Positions 8,560 to 15,169 of a stretch of 35,584 nt of DNA are shown here, one piece after another. Numbering within the stretch: position 1 is the stretch's first letter; each line of letters begins with the position of its first letter. Both the position numbers and the translations under genes were made by a program. Source of the stretch: JBDIBA01 sp039812705 (lineage in GTDB: Bacteria; Actinomycetota; Acidimicrobiia; Acidimicrobiales; JBBSGY01); assembly GCA_039812705.1 (NCBI GenBank), contig JBDIBA010000021.1, forward strand, positions 1 to 35,584, written 5' to 3'. The notes under the pieces were generated by a model. That model was given only the letters and a program-made list of their open reading frames with translations, searched no databases and was not told the DNA's origin.

Positions 8560-9302
8560 TGCTCACTGCCTTTGCGAACGGAACGCTTTTCGGGCAGAGG
8601 TGGGGTAGTAACGACGCTTCGGTATTGGCGTTGCACGGTTGGTCGGGGAATGCCGCGCAGATGAAACCGTCGTGCGGTGGCTTTGATGCAATCTCGCTCG
8701 ATCTTCCTGGTTTCGGTGCAAGCGTCATGCCCGGCGAGGCATGGGGAGCAAGCGAGTACGCAGATGCCGTTGAACCAGTGCTCGACGAGTTCAATCACAA
8801 AGCTGTAGTCGTCGGCTACTCATTCGGCGGTCGGGTTGCTGTGCACCTTGGTGAGCGACACCCGGAGAAGATTCGCGCACTTGTCCTTACGGGAGCTCCG
8901 CTCTTGCGCCGAGCAACACAAACCAAGGCTCCGGCGGGCTTTCGCTTAATGAAATGGGCAGCGCGCAAGGGATTGGTTTCCGACGCCCGCATGGAGCAGG
9001 TTCGACGCAACAATGGAAGTGCCGACTATCGGGCAGCTTCGGGGGTCATGCGCGACATCTTGGTGCGCGTGGTCAACGAAACTTATGAAACCCAGCTCCA
9101 GAACCTTCGCGTTCCCGTCTACATGGTGTGGGGTTCCAACGACACGGCTGCGCCTCCCTGGATTGTTGAAGAGGTTCAGTCGTTGGTTGACGCTCCAGTC
9201 AACGTCGTCATGGTTGATGGCGCGGATCACTGGTTTGCGATCAACGCACCACAACCACTGACCGATGCAATCGCACAGGCATTAAGGGAAGACTCTCTGT
9301 GA
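8559..9302 (+). CDS. Alpha/beta hydrolase
   Basis: Serine hydrolase of the alpha/beta-hydrolase fold, 247 residues. The oxyanion-region motif LALHGWSG (about residues 23-30) precedes the strand LDLPGFG. The nucleophile elbow GYSFGG has Ser88, the acid is probably Asp195 (WGSNDTAAPP), and the catalytic His is about 224 (GADHWF). A cap region lies between about 115 and 180. There is no signal peptide, so it is probably cytoplasmic. The substrate is unknown. Its stop overlaps the GTG of the MurF-type gene by 3 bp (GTGA), which implies translational coupling and suggests, but does not show, a role linked to cell-wall precursors. Confidence 0.88.
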   Translation: MLTAFANGTLFGQRWGSNDASVLALHGWSGNAAQMKPSCGGFDAISLDLPGFGASVMPGEAWGASEYADAVEPVLDEFNHKAVVVGYSFGGRVAVHLGERHPEKIRALVLTGAPLLRRATQTKAPAGFRLMKWAARKGLVSDARMEQVRRNNGSADYRAASGVMRDILVRVVNETYETQLQNLRVPVYMVWGSNDTAAPPWIVEEVQSLVDAPVNVVMVDGADHWFAINAPQPLTDAIAQALREDSL

Positions 9303-10828
9303 CGAACGCTGTGATGGTCATTGTTGGTCTTGTCGCTGTCGTGCTGAGCGACCTGCGATGGTTCCGTGTTGCGCAGCGCGAGCACTACATCGCGGGTTCT
9401 GCTTCGCGGTTCGCGGGCCGTTGGTGGTGGGGGTCCGGCATGCTCAACCGTTTGCTGGCCATGTTGGTGATGGTGGCTTTTGTTTGCGCGTCTGTCGTGC
9501 CAGACCTGAGTGTTATTGCAGCGGTCGTGTTGTGTGTGGGGCCGATCGGGCTAGGCATTCGGGGTCGCACTTCCAAGCTGGCGATTACAAAACGCATGCG
9601 AATGGTTGTGTTGGTGACAGTTGTCTTGCAGCTGGCGACGGTTGGACTGTTGACGGGCATCGATGGCTGGCAAGGTGCCTGGTTTGGGTTGGTCCTCGTG
9701 GCGTTACTTGCGCCGACGGTCATCGATGTGGCCCTGCTTGCGTTGGCACCGTTGGAGGCAAGGCGGCTTCGACCATTCGTGGAATCCGCATCGTCGCGTC
9801 TCAAAAATGTCAACCCGACGGTCGTTGCAATCACTGGCTCGTACGGAAAGACGACAACCAAGAACTACGTGAATGCGATGTTGTCGCAGTCCTTTACGGT
9901 CGTGGCCACGCCGGCGAGTTTCAACAACCGCGCTGGGTTGAGCCGCGCGATCAACGAAAACCTCACGCCGGGAACCGATGTCTTTATTGCCGAAATGGGC
10001 ACGTATGGCAAAGGCGAGATCAAGGAATTGTGCGAGTTCTGCCCGCCTCGAATTGCAGTCCTCACAGCAGTTGGCCCGGTTCACCTGGAGCGTTTCAGGA
10101 CCGAGGAAGCGATCATCAAGGCCAAGTCGGAAATCTTTGTCAACGCCGAGGTCTGCGTAATCAATGTTGACGATGAACGGCTTGCGGCTGTTGCCGACGA
10201 CCTTGCAGCAGACGGCAAGAAGGTTTGGCGTTGTTCCACGCGCGATGTCGAGGCCGATGTTTGCGTGCGTCCAACCAATGCCGGCCTCGAAGTGTTTGCC
10301 GGTGGTCAACAGCTTTTCGATGCGGGTGAAAGCGATGCCATTGCATCGAGTGTTGCTGTTTCGATGGCTGTTGGTTTTGAACTCGGCCTCAGCGTTGAAC
10401 AGATTGCAACTGGGTTATCCAGCTTGCCGCTTGTTCCGCACAGGGGAGAAGTGCAAAAGGGTTCCAACGGCCAAACGGTGATTGACGACACGTTCAATGC
10501 GAACCCGGCAAGTGTTCAGCGCGTGATTGATCTGATTGATCACATCGGCGGACAGCGGCGCGTGTTGGTCACGCCTGGCATGGTTGAACTTGGTCCGCGC
10601 CAAGACCGTGAGAACTATGCGTTTGCACGCAATTCTGCAGCAGTCGTCACCGAGCTGATTGTGGTTGGCAAGACGAATCGCCGGGCGCTGAAAGACGGCG
10701 CCCGCGATGCCGGTGCGTCGATAATTGCCGTTGATTCGCTAACCGAGGCCGTAGCGTGGGTGCGCAAGAACACCCATGAAGGCGATGTTGTGGCATACGT
10801 CAACGACTTGCCAGATCACTTTCCGTGA
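9299..10828 (+). CDS. murF: MurF-type Mur ligase with N-terminal membrane domain
   Basis: Likely UDP-N-acetylmuramoyl-tripeptide:D-alanyl-D-alanine ligase, adding D-Ala-D-Ala to the peptidoglycan precursor. The C-terminal 340 residues carry Mur-ligase signatures: P-loop ITGSYGKTTTK (about 178-188), ATPASFNNRAGLSRAI, FIAEMGTYGKGEI, GPVHLERF, and a C-terminal domain with IDDTFNANPAS and VTPGMVELG. In contrast to standard cytosolic MurF, the first 150 residues contain about five hydrophobic segments (about 3-18, 50-68, 70-86, 101-118 and 129-150), so the enzyme should be membrane-anchored. The GTG start overlaps the hydrolase stop. ddl, which makes the D-Ala-D-Ala substrate, follows 53 bp later. 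A related Mur ligase with another substrate cannot be excluded. Confidence 0.85.
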   Translation: MTNAVMVIVGLVAVVLSDLRWFRVAQREHYIAGSASRFAGRWWWGSGMLNRLLAMLVMVAFVCASVVPDLSVIAAVVLCVGPIGLGIRGRTSKLAITKRMRMVVLVTVVLQLATVGLLTGIDGWQGAWFGLVLVALLAPTVIDVALLALAPLEARRLRPFVESASSRLKNVNPTVVAITGSYGKTTTKNYVNAMLSQSFTVVATPASFNNRAGLSRAINENLTPGTDVFIAEMGTYGKGEIKELCEFCPPRIAVLTAVGPVHLERFRTEEAIIKAKSEIFVNAEVCVINVDDERLAAVADDLAADGKKVWRCSTRDVEADVCVRPTNAGLEVFAGGQQLFDAGESDAIASSVAVSMAVGFELGLSVEQIATGLSSLPLVPHRGEVQKGSNGQTVIDDTFNANPASVQRVIDLIDHIGGQRRVLVTPGMVELGPRQDRENYAFARNSAAVVTELIVVGKTNRRALKDGARDAGASIIAVDSLTEAVAWVRKNTHEGDVVAYVNDLPDHFP

Positions 10829-10881
10829 ATCAACGCCTTTCAATATCTGCATTGCATTAAGAATCTGAATAGGAGCCATTT

Positions 10882-11994
10882 GTGAGCAAAGTCGCCGTTG
10901 TCTTTGGCGGTCCATCACCAGAACACGACGTGAGTGTGTTGACCGGGTTGCAAGCCGTGCGTGAAGTTGCCAAGCGTCACGACGCCACCGCTCTCTACTG
11001 GTCCAAAACCAATGAATGGTTTCGGGTTTCGCCTTCACTTGAAGCCAGCGATTTTGCAAACGGTGTTCCCGGGAAGGCCGAAAAACTTGAGTTCGTAGTT
11101 AACAGTGATGGCGGTTTTAGAACCGGCGGCGGCGGTCCGTTCGCTAAGCCCAAGACGTACCGTCCAGATGTTGTGTTGATTGCTTGTCATGGTGGCCCCG
11201 GTGAGACCGGTCAACTGCAAGGCGCGCTCGACCTGGCGGGTATTGCATACACGGGTCCAGGTTGCACATCGGCTGCTTTGGGAATGGACAAGTACGCGTT
11301 CGGTGCGGCCATGGCAAGCGCAGGCTTGCCGGCATTGCCGCGAGTCCTGCTTGACGATCACGTCAACTTTGTCGATTTCGAGGCGCCGTACATTGTTAAG
11401 CCGCGCTTTGGGGGCTCATCGATCGGCATCGAGATTGTTGACTCCATCGACACGGCCAAGGCGCTTGCGAAGTCGTCGCCCCACTTGCGACTCGGTGCAG
11501 TGATCGAGCCGTACCGCGCCGACGCCGTCGACCTGAATGTTGCGGTTCGCATGTTTCCCTCGCTTGACATGTCGGCAATTGAAAAGCCGTTACGAACTTC
11601 GTCAACCAGCAACACGATTCTTGGCTATGCAGACAAGTACGTCGGCGGCGAAGGAATGGTGAGCGCGCCGCGCGAACTTCCGGCAAACCTCGACGAGCTG
11701 ACGTCACAAACCGTTCACACCTTGGCCGGTGCAGTAGCCAATCTGTTCGGGGTTCGTGGCGTGCAGCGGATCGACTTCTTGTTGTCAGGCAATGAGGTCT
11801 TTGTAAATGAGATCAACACCATTCCGGGCTCGCTGTCCAAGCACTTGTTTGCAGAGTCTGGAATCGACTTTGCCGAACTGCTCGATTCGATGATTCAAGA
11901 GGCCTTCAAGGTCCCGACCTATGTCATGTCCAGCGCCGGTGCCGACGGAACGGCCTTGCGTTCGGCGGGCACGATCGCGGGCAAGCTGGCCTAG
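10882..11994 (+). CDS. ddl: D-alanine--D-alanine ligase
   Basis: ATP-grasp ligase joining two D-alanines for peptidoglycan synthesis, 370 residues. Motifs include the N-terminal VVFGGPSPEHDVSVLTG, ACHGGPGETGQLQGALDLAGI with the substrate-domain pattern, YTGPGCTSAALGMDK, YIVKPRFGGSSIG (ATP-binding Lys and Gly-rich loop), RIDFLLSG and VNEINTIPGSLS (metal- and substrate-binding Asn/Glu/Ser). The GTG start is supported by AGGAG at 10871-10875, 6 nt upstream, so unlike many neighbours this gene has a leader. Its place after the MurF-type ligase puts maker and user of D-Ala-D-Ala together. Confidence 0.94.
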   Translation: MSKVAVVFGGPSPEHDVSVLTGLQAVREVAKRHDATALYWSKTNEWFRVSPSLEASDFANGVPGKAEKLEFVVNSDGGFRTGGGGPFAKPKTYRPDVVLIACHGGPGETGQLQGALDLAGIAYTGPGCTSAALGMDKYAFGAAMASAGLPALPRVLLDDHVNFVDFEAPYIVKPRFGGSSIGIEIVDSIDTAKALAKSSPHLRLGAVIEPYRADAVDLNVAVRMFPSLDMSAIEKPLRTSSTSNTILGYADKYVGGEGMVSAPRELPANLDELTSQTVHTLAGAVANLFGVRGVQRIDFLLSGNEVFVNEINTIPGSLSKHLFAESGIDFAELLDSMIQEAFKVPTYVMSSAGADGTALRSAGTIAGKLA

Positions 11995-12039
11995 GCGCCA
12001 ACCTTCAATTCGAAGCGCGGCGAGTTTGGCCTTGTCAGT

Positions 12040-12052
12040 TACGCTTTGGGCG
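12040..12052 (+). promoter_or_regulatory. Putative -10 hexamer of a leaderless PH-domain gene transcript
   Basis: TACGCT (12040-12045) is followed by 6 nt and GTG 12052. No ribosome binding site is present. Confidence 0.4.
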
Positions 12053-12882
12053 TGACCTTTGCCGACGACATGCTCCGCGAAAATGAAGAAGTTGTTCTCG
12101 ACTGCCGTCCCCACTGGACGTACATGCTGGGAAGCCTCGCGCTAATTACTGCGTGCTTCCTCGGCTTTATAGCAATCACGGTCTTGGTTCCCATGTTTTG
12201 GTGGGCTGGCGTAATCATCTTGATTGCTTCACTTTTTGTGGGTTTTGTCCAGTTCCTGCAGTGGCAAACAACCCAGTTTGTGGTGACGAACGATCGAATC
12301 ATCACGAGGGTTGGGGTCATTGGCAAGGCCGGAACCGAGATTCCCCTTGACCGCGTGATGAACATTTCTTACAAGCAGTCAATCAAGGAACGAATTCTCA
12401 ACGTGGGCGACTTGATGATTGAGTCGGCCGGTGAAAACGGTCAGCAGTACTTCTCTGACGTCGCCAACCCGGCGCGCATTCAGAACATCATCTACCACGA
12501 GATTGAAATCGACGCCGAAGAAGACCGCACTGGTAATTCGCTGACTTCCCATCACAGCGACGGTCATCGTCGTGGCGGGTCTGGCTTTGGCGGGCGGCCG
12601 GGTCGCCAAACGGGCAACAGGCGCGGTCGCGAGAGTCGCGAGGATCGCGATGGCGGAGGTGGTCGTGACGGTCGCGATGGTCGCGGGGGACGCGAACAAG
12701 GTAGAGACGGCAGGCCGCAAGACGGCGGCCCGCGCAATGGAGGCCCAAACGGCTCGCGGTCTGGCTTCGCTGAACAGGGAATCCCGGCTCAGATTGAAGA
12801 GCTTGACCAGTTGCGTCGTCGCGGCATTCTCACCGATGAGGAATTCGCAGCAAAGAAGCGCCAGCTTCTTGACCGGCTCTAG
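12052..12882 (+). CDS. Membrane PH-domain (bPH2/DUF304-like) protein with Arg/Gly-rich linker and C-terminal SHOCT motif
   Basis: About 276 residues. Two membrane helices lie near residues 25-45 and 50-70 (LGSLALITACFLGFIAITVL; WWAGVIILIASLFVGFVQFL). They are followed by a bacterial PH-like domain (about 75-155) with TTQFVVTNDRIITRVGVIG, EIPLDRVMNISY and GDLMIESAG. A low-complexity linker of about 80 residues, rich in Arg, Gly and Asp (repeats such as GRDGRDGRGG), leads to a short C-terminal helical pair, IEELDQLRRRGILTDEEFAAKKRQLL, typical of SHOCT. No enzymatic role is implied; PH-like membrane proteins of this type are mostly uncharacterised. GTG 12052 is chosen from the hexamer spacing; TTG 12046 and ATG 12070 are alternatives. 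Confidence 0.85.
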   Translation: MTFADDMLRENEEVVLDCRPHWTYMLGSLALITACFLGFIAITVLVPMFWWAGVIILIASLFVGFVQFLQWQTTQFVVTNDRIITRVGVIGKAGTEIPLDRVMNISYKQSIKERILNVGDLMIESAGENGQQYFSDVANPARIQNIIYHEIEIDAEEDRTGNSLTSHHSDGHRRGGSGFGGRPGRQTGNRRGRESREDRDGGGGRDGRDGRGGREQGRDGRPQDGGPRNGGPNGSRSGFAEQGIPAQIEELDQLRRRGILTDEEFAAKKRQLLDRL

Positions 12883-12900
12883 CGCGGTCAGCGGATTCGT

Positions 12901-12921
12901 GTCGCTGACTTAGTCAGCGAC
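12901..12921. terminator. Inverted repeat between convergent genes, possible bidirectional terminator
   Basis: GTCGCTGA-CTTAG-TCAGCGAC forms an 8-bp perfect stem with a 5-nt loop. It lies just after the PH-domain gene and spans the stop codon of the leftward cold-shock-like gene. There is no T-run, so the terminator role is uncertain. Confidence 0.5.
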
Positions 12922-13155
12922 GAGTCCCGGCGGTGCGTGTTCGGGCGTTTTCATATCGCCCTCGGAGCCAAAGCGAAGGTTGATTGCCTTGTCGTCCTCG
13001 TTCAAGTCGAAGGACAGCGTCTGGCCTTGTCGTAAAAAGCGAAAGCCCGAGAGCTCAAAGGCGTCTCGGGCGAAATCAAACTCTTGAAGGTCTGTTTGGC
13101 GAACCAAACTGCCGAACCCGTTAATCGGATCAAATGTCTTGACTGTTCCGGTCAC
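12910..13155 (-). CDS. Divergent cold-shock-domain protein
   Basis: The 81-residue protein matches the CspA-type OB-fold pattern: GTVKTFDPINGFGSLV at the N-terminus (compare GTVKWFN..KGFGFI), a second strand FDFARDAFELSG in place of the usual DVFVHxSAI, then GFRFLRQGQTLSFDL. The first RNA-binding motif is altered (GFGSLV, no second Phe) and the second lacks the Val-His pair, so nucleic-acid binding may be weaker or different. The last 15 residues, MKTPEHAPPGLVAD, are a polar tail. It starts at a GTG with no clear ribosome binding site. It is convergent with the PH-domain gene and upstream of rpmB in the same direction. Confidence 0.75.
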   Translation of the reverse strand: MTGTVKTFDPINGFGSLVRQTDLQEFDFARDAFELSGFRFLRQGQTLSFDLNEDDKAINLRFGSEGDMKTPEHAPPGLVAD

Positions 13156-13199
13156 GGGACGCCAACTGTTGGTTCAGCAGAATGGAAGCAAGGCAGCGC

Positions 13200-13406
13200 T
13201 TAGGCGCGAGCCTTGGCAACGGGCTTTTCTACCCGTCCAGACTTAATGCACGACGTGCAGACGTTGACCCGCTTGGGCGAGCCCTTAACCATTGCGCGAA
13301 TTCTTTGGATGTTGGGGTTCCAGCGACGCTTGGTGCGACGGTGGGAGTGGCTGACGCTCATGCCCCAAGACGGGCCTTTGCCGCACATCTCACAAACTGA
13401 AGCCAT
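13200..13406 (-). CDS. rpmB: 50S ribosomal protein L28
   Basis: 68 residues of the large ribosomal subunit. MASVCEMCGKGPSWGMSVSHS, RRTKRRWNPNIQ and VCTSCIKSGRV are characteristic. CEMC and CTSC supply four cysteines, so this is the zinc-binding form. ATG 13406 is preceded by AAAGG about 9 nt upstream. Divergent from the fakA-like gene and next to recG, as in many bacteria where rpmB, fakA and recG cluster. Confidence 0.93.
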   Translation of the reverse strand: MASVCEMCGKGPSWGMSVSHSHRRTKRRWNPNIQRIRAMVKGSPKRVNVCTSCIKSGRVEKPVAKARA

Positions 13407-13441
13407 GTCTAAACCTTTGAGGATCGGGAACTGGGAGACGT

Positions 13442-13456
13442 TAGCATGCCGCTCTA
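13442..13456 (+). promoter_or_regulatory. Putative -10 hexamer for fakA-recG, likely leaderless
   Basis: TAGCAT (13442-13447) is followed by 8 nt and ATG 13456. TTGAGG at 13417-13422 could serve as a -35 with a long 19-bp spacer. The region is only 49 bp and divergent from rpmB. Confidence 0.4.
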
Positions 13457-15162
13457 TGAATGGCTCCAAGTCCCAGTCGGTTTCCGAGACTTTGAGGGCG
13501 TCGCAACTGGCGGACACTTTGTCGCAGTACGCCGAGATCCTCAAGGATCGAAGGAAAGGCATTGACGCGTTGAACGTCTATCCGGTGCCAGACGGCGACA
13601 CGGGAACAAACATGAGCCTGACTATTTCTTCTGTGGCCAAGGAGCTCAAGTCCGCAGCCAAAGACGACATGTCGTCGATTGCCACGGCCATTTCTCGAGG
13701 CGCTGTCATGGGTGCGCGCGGGAACTCGGGCGCCATCCTTGCTCAGGCCTTGCGCGGTGTTGCTGAGTCCGTCAAGGAAAAAAAATTCCTTGACCCACAC
13801 GATGTGGCCGAGGCATTTGAACGCGCACGGAAAGGCGCGTACGAGTCCGTTTTGAAGCCCGTCGAAGGCACCATCCTGACCGTTTTGACGGCTGCTGCAA
13901 CAGCGGCGCGAAAGTCCGCCGACGAGGGCAGCAAACTGAAAGATCAGCTTGAGCACGTTCGTGAAGCTTCCGCCGAAGCGCTGGCGCGCACCCCAGAGTT
14001 GTTGCCGCAGCTGAAAGCGGCAGGTGTTGTCGACGCGGGCGGCAGCGGGTTCTTGTTGTTGATTGACGCTTTGCGCTTTGTTGTTAGCGGCGAGCCCATT
14101 CCCGCGGCCGAAATGGGCTCGGCCAACCTTGAGGCGTTGTCAGCCAATGCCGGCGATGCAATCGACGAAGCCCACGGCGAAGACATTGGCGACCTGCGTT
14201 ACGAAGTGATGTTTCTGCTTGAAGACGTAAACGATTCCAAGATCGACGAGTTTCGCAACAAGTGGGGAAACGTCGGCGACTCGATTGTCGTTGTTGGCGG
14301 CGGCGGTCTGTTGAACTGCCACATACATGCCGATGAGATTGGGCCAACCATCGAAGTCGCCCTCGATTACGGACGTCCGCGCGACATTCGCGTAACTGAC
14401 CTAATGGAGCAGGTTCACGGCGGCGCCGCGTCAAACAAGAACGCCTCCAGTAAGAACGAGTCGGACAACGACGTCGATGACGACATCAGCGACGACGTTG
14501 CCAACGCCGTCACGTCGTCGGTAGTGGTCGTGAGCGGCAAGGGCTTGGCCACGTTGTTCCGTTCGCTTGGTGCGTCTCGAATTGTCGCCGGTGGTCAGTC
14601 CATGAACCCATCGGTCGAAGAAATGCTCAACGCGGTTAATGCATGCAAGACAAATGAAGTCTTGATTGTGTCTAACAACACCAACGTGACACCTGCAGCG
14701 CGCCAGGTTGACGGGCTTACCGAAAAGACCGTTCGTGTGGTTGCAACGCGCAATCCGGTTGAGGGTTTGGCGGCAATGGTTGCCTTTGCGCCAGGTGTCG
14801 ATGCCGAAACGAATGTCGATTCAATTAGCGATGCAATCGAGACCGTTATCGGTGGCGAGGTCACCCAAGCGGTTCGCGACGCCGAGTTGGAAACTCAAAA
14901 GATCAAAAAGGGCGACTGGTTGGCGTTGGGGCCCGGAGGAATTGCGGTAGTTGCACAAGATGTCGTGAGCGCCTCTACGCAGTGGTTCGAGAAGTTTGTT
15001 AACGACGAACACGAGATTGCAACGCTTTGTCTCGGCGTCGACGCTAAGGGCGAAGACACGTCACGCATTGGCGAGTGGCTAAGTGAGAACCACCCGGACC
15101 TGGAAGTGCAGGTTCACCAAGGTGGCCAACCGCTTCACGCCTACTTGTTGGGGTTGGAGTAA
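13456..15162 (+). CDS. fakA: DAK2-domain protein, fatty acid kinase FakA-like
   Basis: The 568-residue protein has an N-terminal DhaL/DAK2 ATP-binding domain (about residues 15-205) with ALNVYPVPDGDTGTNMS and GARGNSGAILAQALRG. A middle domain holds DLRYEVMFLLED and a Gly-rich NCHIHADEIG segment. The C-terminal domain carries AGGQSMNPSVEEMLNAV, VSNNTNVTPAA and VVATRNPVEGLAAMVAF. This is the FakA/YloV layout, where the kinase phosphorylates fatty acids bound to a separate FakB protein; no FakB is in this window. The true start is ATG 13456; the open frame extends about 240 bp further upstream only as antisense to rpmB. recG follows after 7 bp. Confidence 0.88.
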   Translation: MNGSKSQSVSETLRASQLADTLSQYAEILKDRRKGIDALNVYPVPDGDTGTNMSLTISSVAKELKSAAKDDMSSIATAISRGAVMGARGNSGAILAQALRGVAESVKEKKFLDPHDVAEAFERARKGAYESVLKPVEGTILTVLTAAATAARKSADEGSKLKDQLEHVREASAEALARTPELLPQLKAAGVVDAGGSGFLLLIDALRFVVSGEPIPAAEMGSANLEALSANAGDAIDEAHGEDIGDLRYEVMFLLEDVNDSKIDEFRNKWGNVGDSIVVVGGGGLLNCHIHADEIGPTIEVALDYGRPRDIRVTDLMEQVHGGAASNKNASSKNESDNDVDDDISDDVANAVTSSVVVVSGKGLATLFRSLGASRIVAGGQSMNPSVEEMLNAVNACKTNEVLIVSNNTNVTPAARQVDGLTEKTVRVVATRNPVEGLAAMVAFAPGVDAETNVDSISDAIETVIGGEVTQAVRDAELETQKIKKGDWLALGPGGIAVVAQDVVSASTQWFEKFVNDEHEIATLCLGVDAKGEDTSRIGEWLSENHPDLEVQVHQGGQPLHAYLLGLE

Positions 15163-15169
15163 CCAGCTG

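Noticed and set aside
12580..12760. G/C-rich repetitive stretch as a possible tandem-repeat or CRISPR-like array
   Set aside because: It is in frame and encodes the Arg/Gly-rich linker. Units are irregular, with no conserved repeat and unique spacers.
13213..13455. Upstream extension of the fakA open frame to give 649 residues
   Set aside because: These bases are the antisense of rpmB, and the extra residues have no family match. The conserved FakA N-terminus begins after ATG 13456.
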